This document shows positions 52,656 through 60,631 of a stretch of DNA of 64,000 bases, one piece after another. Positions within the stretch are counted from its first letter, which is position 1. Every line of letters starts with the position of its first letter. The notes below the pieces were generated by a model. That model was not told the origin of the DNA and did no database searches. It saw only the letters and a list, made by a program, of their open reading frames with translations. The translations under genes and the position numbers were made by a program. The stretch is from Lewinellaceae bacterium. GTDB taxonomy: Bacteria; Bacteroidota; Bacteroidia; Chitinophagales; Saprospiraceae. Location: NCBI GenBank assembly GCA_020636315.1, contig JACJYA010000001.1, positions 186,001 through 250,000 of the forward strand. The letters run 5' to 3'.

Positions 52656-53273
52656 TCACCCCACATACAGCTGCACCCCCTGCACCACTGCCAGCACAAG
52701 GAACAGCCCGCTGAGGAAATAATTCAGGTTGCGGGCGAAATAGCTGGCCCGGTTCAGAATGAACTGGGCGAAGCGGGCATAGGCCGCCAGCATGGTGAAA
52801 GCGCCAATTGTGATGCCGCTGACAAAAAAGAGGTGGTAAGGAGTGTTCAGCCGGATCAGCCCTTCTGCTTTCAGCAGGGCGCCCATGGTGAAGAAATAGG
52901 GGATATTGAGTGCATTCATGCCGGCGATGGCCACCCCCAGCAGGAACGGCCGCCCTTTCCGTTGGCTGGCCTTCACCTCTTTGCTGCGGAGGGCCTGGTA
53001 GAAAAAGAAAAAGGCCAGCGCCAGGAAGATGGCCACCGAGGCGGCCCGGATGTAGAGAAATACTTCGGGGTGCTTGCTGAGGTAACCCGCGAAGGCCACA
53101 GCTATGTATGCCTGAAGGAAAATGGTCACTGAACTGCCGGCGCTGTATAAAAAGCCGGAGCGCAGGCCTCGTTTGATGCTGACATTTACCGATGTCATAT
53201 TTACCATGCCGGGAAGGGCTATGCCTATCATGGCTATGGAGAAACCGAAGAAAATAGGGTTGAAGAAATCCAT
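52656..53273 (-). CDS. LysE/RhtB-family amino-acid exporter-like membrane protein
   Basis: The 205-residue product starts at ATG 53273 (ATG 53309 is also in frame) with MDFFNPIFFGFSIAMIGIAL, and GMVNMTSVNVSIKRGLRSGF resembles the PGP/amphipathic start of LysE-type translocators. It has about six hydrophobic segments. Members export amino acids or related solutes; the substrate is unknown. It follows a 191-residue exported protein gene on the same strand, 46 bases downstream. Confidence 0.8.
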   Translation of the reverse strand: MDFFNPIFFGFSIAMIGIALPGMVNMTSVNVSIKRGLRSGFLYSAGSSVTIFLQAYIAVAFAGYLSKHPEVFLYIRAASVAIFLALAFFFFYQALRSKEVKASQRKGRPFLLGVAIAGMNALNIPYFFTMGALLKAEGLIRLNTPYHLFFVSGITIGAFTMLAAYARFAQFILNRASYFARNLNYFLSGLFLVLAVVQGVQLYVG

Positions 53274-53319
53274 AGGGCGAAGGTACGGAAAATTTGAGGC
53301 GATCAGCAACAGCCTGTGC

Positions 53320-53895
53320 TCAGCCGCCGGGTTTTTCTATACCGTTCTCTCTGAATCTCAGTGCATAAAACCGGTTTCCCAACTCCCGGGAAGGCTCATC
53401 AAAGAGGAAAAGGACGAAGGCGGTGCCCTGGCCATCCTTGTGCAGGGCCAGCAGTTCGCAGTGTTTCCAGTCGGCAAAGCCGGTTTTGGGGCGGAAAAAG
53501 TACTGCATGCCCCAGTCGGCATTGAAGAAACCGGAAAGGGCCTCCGGAGCCACCTCTCTGCCGGCAATGAGAAAGTCCTGGTCGTTGGTGGCCAGGTGCA
53601 TCACCAGCCGGGCCGCTTCCACGTGAGGGGCGTCGGCTACCGGAGAGTCCTGACGGTAAGGCCGGATGAGGTAGCGGATCTCGATGCCTTCTTTCCGGGA
53701 GCGGATGGCATAATCGTAGTTCTGAAAAGGATTCTTCTTTACGTGAGCCGGCTTGTAGCGGGCCTCCACCGGTTCGAGGAACTCAACGCCGGCCTGTTTC
53801 AGTAACTGCCGGAAATGCTCATCAACCCGGGCCTGGCCTGTGGCCTTGGCAGTGAGCAGGATCAGTATTGCGAACGTTAAAACCTGAAGATTCAT
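53320..53895 (-). CDS. exported protein of unknown function
   Basis: The 191-residue product starts at ATG 53895 with signal peptide MNLQVLTFAILILLTAKATG; ATG 53940 is less likely because it adds a non-signal head. The mature part (EYLEPVEARYK-type region, then RYLIRPYRQDSP and ADWGMQYFFRPKTGFADW) resembles no family I can name. It is rich in aromatic and charged residues, with no membrane helix. It is divergent from the DUF4142 gene (88 bases) and upstream of the LysE-type gene. Confidence 0.78.
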   Translation of the reverse strand: MNLQVLTFAILILLTAKATGQARVDEHFRQLLKQAGVEFLEPVEARYKPAHVKKNPFQNYDYAIRSRKEGIEIRYLIRPYRQDSPVADAPHVEAARLVMHLATNDQDFLIAGREVAPEALSGFFNADWGMQYFFRPKTGFADWKHCELLALHKDGQGTAFVLFLFDEPSRELGNRFYALRFRENGIEKPGG

Positions 53896-53983
53896 TGTTA
53901 ATGTTTTGTTTATCAATGATTTATGAACATGAGCATTCACTGCTCGTTCTATAACAAATAAGTTACCGGAAAAAAATTAAACG

Positions 53984-54541
53984 ATGAAAATGAATGTGAT
54001 AAGATATTTTTCCATCTCTCTGGCGGCTTTCTTGCTGATCGCCTGCCAGCAGACGCCCAAAGAGGAAGCCCTACAGGAAAACAACTATCGCTTTGAAGGG
54101 CTCGCGGTCTCCAATGAAGTGAATGTTTTAACAAACTATGCCGCCAATACGCTGCTGTCAATCCGGCTGGCGGATATTGCCGTCCAGGATGCATCTACCA
54201 GCCAGGTGCGCGAACTGGCGAAAATGATGGCTAAAGACCACCGCCAGTTGTACGGTGAGCTGGAAAAACTGGCGGCCAACTACAACATGGCCCTGCCCGC
54301 TGAATTGTCTGAAGGGCAAAGGGAAACGGTAAAGATGCTGGAATCAAAAACCGGCGCTTCGTTAGACCAGTCCTATGTCGATATGTCCATCAGTTACCAC
54401 GAGGCTTTTTCAGATAAGATGGAGAACATCATCAAAGATACTTCTCATGAGAGTATGCTTGAGTTCGCCCGTTTAGTCGATTCTCACCGTTATGTCCACC
54501 TTAACGAGGCGAAGAAACTAAAGATGGAACTGGAGGCTTAG
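53984..54541 (+). CDS. DUF4142 lipoprotein
   Basis: The 185-residue product has a lipoprotein signal (SLAAFLLIAC) and a helical core with LANTLLSIRLADIAVQDAST-type first helix, MMAKDHRQLYGELEKLA in the second and VDMSISYHEAFSDKM in the third, the DUF4142 ferritin-like four-helix pattern. The role is unknown; such proteins are common in Bacteroidota and Proteobacteria and often stress-related. Start ATG 53984 (ATG 53990 also possible). It is followed by a good intrinsic terminator, so it is a single-gene unit. Confidence 0.9.
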   Translation: MKMNVIRYFSISLAAFLLIACQQTPKEEALQENNYRFEGLAVSNEVNVLTNYAANTLLSIRLADIAVQDASTSQVRELAKMMAKDHRQLYGELEKLAANYNMALPAELSEGQRETVKMLESKTGASLDQSYVDMSISYHEAFSDKMENIIKDTSHESMLEFARLVDSHRYVHLNEAKKLKMELEA

Positions 54542-54571
54542 AGTAATATTACATTCAGAAAAACCTTTTGG

Positions 54572-54614
54572 CGCTGCCCCGGCAATTTGCTCCGGGACAG
54601 CGTTAATTTTTTTG
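54572..54614 (+). terminator. intrinsic terminator of the DUF4142 gene
   Basis: GCGCTGCCCCGG pairs with CCGGGACAGCG through a short mismatch around a TTTG-type loop, followed by TTAATTTTTTT. It lies 31 bases after the stop. Confidence 0.88.
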
Positions 54615-54697
54615 AATGGTACAGAGGGAAAGCCTGGGCGAACAGCCGCTGGCTTTTCTGGTGAATAGTGGTGGTAAAATGAGGAAAAGAGGCCCGG

Positions 54698-54937
54698 TCA
54701 GGCGGGAGCGATCCGTATTTTTTCTTTAATGGACTGGATCAGGGCAGGAGAGGGTTTACGTCGGTGGATCTTGCTTTTTATAAATTCCCGGAAGGATTTT
54801 TCCTGGCTTAGAACTTTCAGGTAGGCGGGGTTCGATTTAATTTCTCTCAGCAGTTCTCGCTCGGCACTTTCGCTCAACTCGTTATCCAGATACATAGTTA
54901 CCTTTCTTACGAGCTCCTGATAGTTTTGATCTCTCAT
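54698..54937 (-). CDS. small anti-sigma-like protein paired with the ECF sigma factor
   Basis: The 79-residue product (start ATG 54937; ATG 54961 adds eight unlikely residues) begins MRDQNYQELVRKVTMYLDNE and has the anti-sigma pattern of two or three helices (LSESAERELLREIKSN, then SFREFIKSKIHRRK). It lacks the HxxxCxxC zinc motif of classical ZAS proteins and has no membrane segment. It follows the sigma gene on the same strand with a 318-base gap, unusually long for an operon of this type. The assignment rests on pattern and position. Confidence 0.6.
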   Translation of the reverse strand: MRDQNYQELVRKVTMYLDNELSESAERELLREIKSNPAYLKVLSQEKSFREFIKSKIHRRKPSPALIQSIKEKIRIAPA

Positions 54938-55255
54938 TGTTGACGTTTTTTTACCACCCACAGGGCCCTGGAACTCGTTGCAGGCAAATCAGGCCGGGAC
55001 AAAACGCCCATCCCGCCGTGGCCTGCCCGAAGGGGCAATGGGGCCGGGGATGAAACGCCGTGCTAATATGTCCTTTTAAGTTTGTCATAACAGCCTGTTT
55101 GCTTTTAACGAGTGAAACTTGCCTGTATCCATTGCCCGCTGAAGGGCATCCCGCAAGGTGGCGCGGCATCGTTTTTTTGCCGCCTACCCCGGGAGGCGTT
55201 GGCTACAGACAAGTTTCATGGGATTGAGCCCTGCCGAATGGCAGAGGTTAACGAA
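54938..55255. other. 318-base gap between sigma factor and small anti-sigma-like gene
   Basis: No gene is seen. GAAACTTGCCTGTA (55114-55127) and TACAGACAAGTTTC (55204-55217) form a 14-bp inverted pair with one mismatch, and the direct repeats GGGATGAAACGCCGTG and GGGACAAAACGCCCAT lie on the left. Confidence 0.45.
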
Positions 55256-55846
55256 TCATTTCCTTTTGTCCTTATAGCCTAAGGACTTGGCATATTCTTG
55301 TAATTTTTCTTTCAGCATATTTCTGGCGCGGTGCAGCCTGGAGCGCACCGTACCGATGGGAATATCGATGATCTTCGATATTTCCTCGTAAGTAAACCCT
55401 TCGATATCACACAGGAGGATCACCACGCGGAAGTCAACCGGCAAAGAGTTGATGGCGTTGGTCACTTCATCGCCCATCATGTGCTGGAACATCTCTTCCC
55501 GCAGGTCCATGTAGCTGGAATAGCTGGTGTCTTCTTCATCGTGGTAGTTGATTACCTCCTCGTAATCGACCTGGGTAGGTTGCTTGCTTTTTTTGCGATA
55601 CTGGTTGATGAAGGCATTCTTCAGTATTTTGAAGAGCCATGCCTTGGCATTGGTGCCTTCTTTGTAGTTTTCAATGAACCGGTATGCTTTCAAGTAGGTT
55701 TCCTGGACGAGGTCGTTGGCATCTTCCTCGTTATAGGTCAGGTGATAGGCAAAGGTATAAAGCGCGTCTATCTGAGGCAAAAACTCTTGCTCAAAAATCC
55801 TATCGTACCTTTCTTGAGTGTCGTTGTATTCCGTCATCAGGGTCAT
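55256..55846 (-). CDS. ECF RNA polymerase sigma factor
   Basis: The 196-residue product from ATG 55846 (MTEYNDTQ at 55837 is an alternative; a 34-residue N-terminal extension back to 55948 is unlikely) contains the sigma-2 region (LTYNEEDANDLVQETYLKAY, then AKAWLFKILKNAFINQYRKK) and the sigma-4 region with helix-turn-helix (TYEEISKIIDIPIGTVRSRL). A Bacteroidota-typical acidic insert (about 90-130, including YEEVINYHDEEDTSY) lies between them. It most likely responds to an envelope or oxidative signal through the small gene at 54698-54937. Unlike the sigma factor at 20291 it is a canonical member of the family. Confidence 0.92.
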   Translation of the reverse strand: MTLMTEYNDTQERYDRIFEQEFLPQIDALYTFAYHLTYNEEDANDLVQETYLKAYRFIENYKEGTNAKAWLFKILKNAFINQYRKKSKQPTQVDYEEVINYHDEEDTSYSSYMDLREEMFQHMMGDEVTNAINSLPVDFRVVILLCDIEGFTYEEISKIIDIPIGTVRSRLHRARNMLKEKLQEYAKSLGYKDKRK

Positions 55847-56265
55847 AAAGATAGGAATATTTTGAAAATGGCAAAGCCTCATTTCAGATGTGCCCTTGCC
55901 GGCTGGTTGATTGATAATGTTTTGTTTTACAGCAAGTTGCACAGGCATGTGTGTTTTCCTGTACGCTCACATCACCACTAACTGGCATTTTTTCAAAAAA
56001 GTTTCCGGGAGGGGGGAAAAGTTTCCGGGGTTTCTGGTTTCTGGTTTGTGGGGTTTCTGGTTTGTGCGCTAACCCGCTAGTTTCCATGGCAACCAGGAAC
56101 TCAGGAACCAGGAACTCAGAACAGTCCCCCCTATGGACCCAGAAACCCACACCCCCTTTTCCCCTAAACCATTTCCCCCACCCATTGTTTCCCATGCAAT
56201 CGGGTAGTATCCAGAGGACTAATCCCCGGAATTGTCTGTTTTTCTGATGAAAACCTCCTAATTTT
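55847..56265. other. 419-base intergenic region with short tandem repeats
   Basis: Between 56024 and 56130 TTTCTGGTTT(C/G) is repeated three times, followed by AACCAGGAACTCAGG twice and GAACAGTCCCCC. This makes part of an imperfect hairpin with the same words as the dispersed repeat at 63754-63864. No gene or RNA is seen. The mevalonate gene fni starts at 56266 with a near -7 box (TAATTTTA, 56259). Confidence 0.45.
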
Positions 56266-57330
56266 ATGGCTTTTATGAGCAAAGGATCAATAGTGAAAAC
56301 ATCATCACCGAAGGATAAGGAAGACCCAACCGCCGAATCGCGCAAGCGCGACCACATCGAGCTGGCTTTTCAGTCGCAGGTTGCCCGTGCAGCGCTTGAC
56401 GAACGCTTTTATTATGAGCCTTTGCTTTCGGCCCACCCTGCACGCGGCAGCCTCAAGAGCTTCCTTTTTCTTGGTAAGGCCATGCGGGTGCCAATGTGGG
56501 TGTCGAGTATGACCGGAGGTACGGAACTGGCCCGCACCATCAACCATAACCTGGCGCGGGCCTGCAAGGATTTCGGCATGGGGATGGGCCTGGGGTCCTG
56601 CCGTTCTTTGCTCTACAGTGATGACACACTGGAGGACTTCGATGTGCGGGGCATTATTGGAGACGGCCTCCCGCTGTTTGCCAACCTGGGAGTGGCCCAG
56701 GTCGAACAACTTATTGAAGAAGGCGAATTGTATCGGGCCGGCGAATTGGTCAACAAGCTGCAGGCAGATGGGCTGATCATACATGTCAACCCTTTGCAGG
56801 AGTGGCTGCAACCGGAAGGGGACCGCTTCCGGCAGCCTCCTTTGCAGACGATCACTACTTTTATGGAGAAGATGGATATCCCTGTGATCGTAAAAGAAGT
56901 GGGGCAGGGTATGGGGTACGAAAGCCTGAAGGCCCTGATGCAGTTGCCATTGGCAGCCATAGATTTTGCCGCCAATGGGGGCACCAACTTTGCCCGCCTC
57001 GAGATGCTGCGTGGCGATAAACAAAAAGCCGGCATTTACGAACAACTGGCTTATGTGGGCCACAGTGCTGCTGAGATGGTGGCCTTGTATAATGGACTCT
57101 TGAATGAACTGGGCTCCAGCGTAGCCTGCCGGCAGGTCATCATTTCCGGAGGAGTGAAAAACTTCCTGGATGGCTATTACCTTATCCATAAAGCGGAGGT
57201 GGCGGCCGTTTACGGGCAGGCCTCCGGCTTTTTGAAGCACGCCCGGGGAGACTATGAGGATTTGTACGGCTATGTGGATGCCCAGATACAGGGGCTGGAG
57301 CTGGCTAATGCCTTCCTTCGGGTAAAATGA
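56266..57330 (+). CDS. fni: type 2 isopentenyl-diphosphate delta-isomerase (IDI-2)
   Basis: The 354-residue product has the FMN-dependent IDI-2 pattern: SRKRDHIELAFQSQV, SSMTGGTELARTINHNLA, MGMGLGSCRSLL, LPLFANLGVAQ, HVNPLQEWLQPEGD, KEVGQGMGY, FAANGGTNFA and ISGGVKNFLDGYYLI. It interconverts isopentenyl and dimethylallyl diphosphate. Start ATG 56266 (MAFMSKGS). The HMG-CoA reductase gene follows after 108 bases, so the enzyme belongs to the mevalonate pathway for isoprenoids. Confidence 0.95.
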   Translation: MAFMSKGSIVKTSSPKDKEDPTAESRKRDHIELAFQSQVARAALDERFYYEPLLSAHPARGSLKSFLFLGKAMRVPMWVSSMTGGTELARTINHNLARACKDFGMGMGLGSCRSLLYSDDTLEDFDVRGIIGDGLPLFANLGVAQVEQLIEEGELYRAGELVNKLQADGLIIHVNPLQEWLQPEGDRFRQPPLQTITTFMEKMDIPVIVKEVGQGMGYESLKALMQLPLAAIDFAANGGTNFARLEMLRGDKQKAGIYEQLAYVGHSAAEMVALYNGLLNELGSSVACRQVIISGGVKNFLDGYYLIHKAEVAAVYGQASGFLKHARGDYEDLYGYVDAQIQGLELANAFLRVK

Positions 57331-57438
57331 AGCCTATTCCCGGGAATTTCCGGAAATTTGTGAGAAGCTGGAAAACTCGACAGGATTGACAGGGAATTGA
57401 TGTTTCCTCATGGAAAATTTGTGTATAAAGCAATACTG

Positions 57439-58779
57439 ATGCAGGAAAAAACCATTTCAGGCTTTTCGAAGCTCTCAAAAAGAGGAAAGGTCCGCTGGGT
57501 AGTGGAAAATTTCTTCAAAGACCCGGAGCACGTCGCCCGCGAGTTGATGAGCTTCTGGCACAAGGATGAAGAACAGCAACGCATCCTTGATGGTTTCAGC
57601 GAGAATACCATCAGCAATTATTACCTGCCTTACGGAGTAGCTCCCAATTTTATGATCAACGGTAAACTATACACCGTGCCTATGGTCATTGAAGAAAGCT
57701 CGGTCGTGGCAGCGGCTTCCAGTGCTGCCAAATTCTGGCTGCCCCGTGGTGGTTTCCATGCCACAGTACTTTCTACCCGGAAGCTCGGCCAGGTCCACTT
57801 CAGTTGGAAAGGCGATAATGCCAGGCTCTTCCGGCATTTTGGCGAACTCGAGAAAAGGTTGCGGCTGGATGCTGCTCACATCACGCGGAATATGGAGGAG
57901 CGCGGCGGGGGGGTACTGGATATCGAATTGCTGGATATGACGCACCTGGAGCCCCATTATTATCAACTTAAGGTGGCCTTTGAAACCTGTGACTCTATGG
58001 GCGCCAATTTCATAAACTCTGTGCTGGAAGAGTTTGGGAGCACTCTGGAAATATTTGTCCAGGAGCACGATGCCTTCGAAGGGGAGGAAAAGCATCTGGA
58101 AGTGATCATGGCAATTTTGTCCAACTATACCCCTGAGTGCATCGTCCGGGCCTGGGTGGAATGCCCTGTTGAAGCGCTGGGCTCCGGCTGCGATGAGATG
58201 AAACCGGAAGACTTCGCGGAGAAATTCGCCAAGGCCGTCCGTATTGCCCATATCGATCCACATCGGGCGGCTACCCACAACAAAGGTATTTTCAATGGCG
58301 TGGATGCCGTCGTGCTGGCTACCGCTAATGATTTCCGGGCAGTGGAAGCCTGCGGACACACCTATGCTGCCCGCGACGGGCAATATCGCAGCCTCAGCTC
58401 CTGCCGCGTAGAAAACGGTATTTTTAAATTCTGGCTTGATCTGCCTCTGGCTTTGGGAACCATAGGCGGCCTTACCCGCTTGCACCCTATGGCCAGCCGT
58501 TCTCTGGAACTGCTGGGCAACCCCGGCGCCGAAGAACTCATGATGGTCATTGCCGCCACCGGCCTGGCTCAGAATTTTGCCGCCCTGCGCTCCCTGGTGA
58601 CTACCGGCATCCAGAAAGGCCACATGAAAATGCACCTGATGAACATTCTCAACCATCTGGAAGCCAGCGAGCGGGAAGTAGCCGAAGCCATCGAGCATTT
58701 TAAGGATAAAGTCGTTTCCTTCACGGCAGTTCGCGAGTTTCTGAAATTGTTCAGAAACAAAAAAGGTAGCCTGGCTTAA
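57439..58779 (+). CDS. hydroxymethylglutaryl-CoA reductase
   Basis: The 446-residue product starts at ATG 57439 (MQEKTISGFSKLSKRGKVRW; ATG 57397 is too far upstream) and has the class II, bacterial-type HMG-CoA reductase motifs: SENTISNYYLPYGVAPNFMI, MVIEESSVVAAASSAAKFW (catalytic Glu), ETCDSMGANFIN, CRVENGIFKFWLDLPLALGT and a C-terminal KGHMKMHL catalytic His. It reduces HMG-CoA to mevalonate (or the reverse). It is between fni and a HAD phosphatase gene whose start is 3 bases past its stop, and the GYDIA kinase follows. Confidence 0.95.
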   Translation: MQEKTISGFSKLSKRGKVRWVVENFFKDPEHVARELMSFWHKDEEQQRILDGFSENTISNYYLPYGVAPNFMINGKLYTVPMVIEESSVVAAASSAAKFWLPRGGFHATVLSTRKLGQVHFSWKGDNARLFRHFGELEKRLRLDAAHITRNMEERGGGVLDIELLDMTHLEPHYYQLKVAFETCDSMGANFINSVLEEFGSTLEIFVQEHDAFEGEEKHLEVIMAILSNYTPECIVRAWVECPVEALGSGCDEMKPEDFAEKFAKAVRIAHIDPHRAATHNKGIFNGVDAVVLATANDFRAVEACGHTYAARDGQYRSLSSCRVENGIFKFWLDLPLALGTIGGLTRLHPMASRSLELLGNPGAEELMMVIAATGLAQNFAALRSLVTTGIQKGHMKMHLMNILNHLEASEREVAEAIEHFKDKVVSFTAVREFLKLFRNKKGSLA

Positions 58780-58782
58780 GTT

Positions 58783-59433
58783 ATGAAAGGGATCATCTTC
58801 GATATGGATGGCACGATGGTTGATAACATGATGACTCACCATCGCGCCTGGCAGAGAAAACTGGCGTCCCTCGGCCTGGAAATGCCACTGGAGGAAGTCC
58901 GGGAAAAGGTCCACGGCGTCAACACCGAGATCCTGGAGCGCCTGTTCGGCGACAGGTTCACGCCTGAGGAAAGGCTTCGGATCTCGGAGGAGAAGGAAGC
59001 GGAATACCGGAGGATATTCCGGGAAGAACTCCGGTTGGTTAGCGGGCTGCCCGAATTTCTGGACGAGCTGAAGGCCGCAGGCATTCCCATGGCGGTGGGC
59101 ACAGCCGCCCCACCGGAAAATGTAGATTTTGTGATGGACGAGCTGAGCATCCGCCATTATTTCAAAGGGGTGTTCCACGCGGGAAGCGTTTCCAAAGGAA
59201 AGCCCGACCCCGAGATATTCGAGAAGGCCGCCGAAAGCATGGGGCTGCAGGCTAAGGATTGCATTGTTTTCGAAGACAGCCCGACCGGTGCGGAGGCGGC
59301 CCGCCGGGCGGGGAGCCCAACAGTGATCCTGACGACTACGCACGAGGAATCAGAGTTTCAGGGCTTCCCAAATGTGAAGAAGTTTATCCCGGACTTTTCG
59401 GAGGTGACGGTGGACAGGGTTAGAGCGTGGTAG
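58783..59433 (+). CDS. HAD-superfamily hydrolase (beta-phosphoglucomutase/phosphatase-like)
   Basis: The 216-residue product starts with motif I IIFDMDGTMVDN (Asp nucleophile), has a helical cap (about 15-85), motif II (VGTAAP), motif III (GKPDPEIF) and motif IV (FEDSPTGAEAA). The substrate is not evident. It overlaps the mevalonate operon with 3 bases between genes, so it is likely cotranscribed, but a role in isoprenoid synthesis is only inference from position. Confidence 0.92.
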   Translation: MKGIIFDMDGTMVDNMMTHHRAWQRKLASLGLEMPLEEVREKVHGVNTEILERLFGDRFTPEERLRISEEKEAEYRRIFREELRLVSGLPEFLDELKAAGIPMAVGTAAPPENVDFVMDELSIRHYFKGVFHAGSVSKGKPDPEIFEKAAESMGLQAKDCIVFEDSPTGAEAARRAGSPTVILTTTHEESEFQGFPNVKKFIPDFSEVTVDRVRAW

Positions 59434-59707
59434 GCGCCTGGGTGTGTCAGGCTCTAATAAGGAGCAAGGTGCAAAGAGACACTGGAGGCGGAGTGCCTGC
59501 TCCGAACTTGCTGCGGGGGCCTGTACTGCGGAAGCGGCCTTCGGAATGCTGTTTTGTGTTCAAATAAGAGTGATAATTCAAGTGCTAATGGAAAATTAGC
59601 GCTTGAAGGGCGTATATTAAGCGGCAATTTATTATTTGAGGCCACCCGTTCTGAATGAGCCATTCACTGAGTGGCCCGCGTAACTTTTTCACCCAAAACC
59701 AACTCCC
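59434..59707. other. 274-base gap before the GYDIA kinase
   Basis: Holds a GCGCTAAT-family hairpin (59577-59607). There is a short open stretch from ATG 59655 (MSHSLSGPRNFFTQNQ) that runs out of frame past the kinase start. No gene. Confidence 0.35.
59577..59607. repeat. GCGCTAAT-family hairpin, copy 3
   Basis: TTCAAGTGCTAAT and ATTAGCGCTTGAA form 13-bp arms (one G-T pair in RNA) around the loop GGAAA. Same core and loop form as copy 2 at 48726. Confidence 0.6.
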
Positions 59708-60631
59708 ATCGAAAATACAGTTCACGCCAACGGCAAGCTTCTCCTCACCGGCGAATATTTCGTGCTCGACGGAGCGCTTGCCCTGGCCCTGCCCGTCCGT
59801 TTCGGCCAGCAGCTGACAGTAACCGAACAACCTCATCTGAGCGGACACCACTGGGTGAGCTTCGGCCAGCAGGGGCGCCCCTGGTTTGAAGGGCGTTTTT
59901 CGTCCACCGGCGTATATGCCTCCGGCAACGATGAAGAAACGGGAAACCGCCTGGAGCAGCTCTTCCAGGCCATCGCAAAGCAACGGCCGGACTTTTGGCT
60001 GGGCCGCCCTCCCCTCCGCTTTGAAACGCATCTCGAATTCCCCCGGCAGTGGGGCCTGGGCAGTAGTTCTACGCTGGTGGCCGCCCTGGCGGAATGGGCA
60101 GAGGTGGACGCTTTCCAACTTCTGGCGGATACTTTCGGTGGTTCAGGTTATGATATTGCCTGTGCTTATGCCCGGCAGCCCATCCTCTTTCAGCGGCGCA
60201 ATGGAAAAGCTCAATATGTGGAGTGCCCTTTTACCCCCTCCTTTTCCGATAATGTCTGCTTCGTTTACCTGGGTAAAAAACAAGACAGCCGGGAGGGCAT
60301 CGCCCGTTACCGGAAAGTGGCCGAAAACGCTTCCCGGCTTTTAGATCCTATTTCCCGCCTGACGATGGATTTTCTTCGCGCCCGTACGGTAAAGGAGGGT
60401 ATTGCCGTGCTGGAAGCCCACGAAGAACTCGTGGGTGATACCCTTCAACTTCCAAGAGTAAAAGAGCGCTATTTCTCCAACTTCCCCGGAGCGGTCAAAT
60501 CGCTGGGCGCCTGGGGCGGTGATTTTGTGATGGCGTTGAGCGAGAAATCTGCGGAATCTACTCGTCAGTATTTTCGGGTGAAGGGGTTTGAGGTGGTTTT
60601 CTCCTGGAAAGAGATGGTGCTGGCGCCCTAA
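59708..60631 (+). CDS. GYDIA-family GHMP kinase, start codon uncertain
   Basis: The conserved N-terminus of this kinase (HANGKLLLTGEYFVLDGA, at 59723 on) lies upstream of the first usable start, GTG 59762, so the coding region must begin earlier. In this frame no ATG, GTG or TTG occurs between the stop at about 59681 and the motif; ATC 59708 is given only as a boundary. A second frame from ATG 59655 reads to SKIQF and would join HANGKLLL if one base were missing near 59723, hence a possible frameshift or error. GLGSSSTLVAAL is the ATP motif and GGSGYDIACAYA the family motif. It belongs to the mevalonate cluster. Its stop overlaps that of the convergent DUF389 gene by 4 bases. Confidence 0.82.
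   Translation: MENTVHANGKLLLTGEYFVLDGALALALPVRFGQQLTVTEQPHLSGHHWVSFGQQGRPWFEGRFSSTGVYASGNDEETGNRLEQLFQAIAKQRPDFWLGRPPLRFETHLEFPRQWGLGSSSTLVAALAEWAEVDAFQLLADTFGGSGYDIACAYARQPILFQRRNGKAQYVECPFTPSFSDNVCFVYLGKKQDSREGIARYRKVAENASRLLDPISRLTMDFLRARTVKEGIAVLEAHEELVGDTLQLPRVKERYFSNFPGAVKSLGAWGGDFVMALSEKSAESTRQYFRVKGFEVVFSWKEMVLAP

Noticed and set aside
57667..59343. 558-residue reverse open stretch
   Set aside because: Antisense to HMG-CoA reductase and the HAD gene, which have full catalytic motifs.
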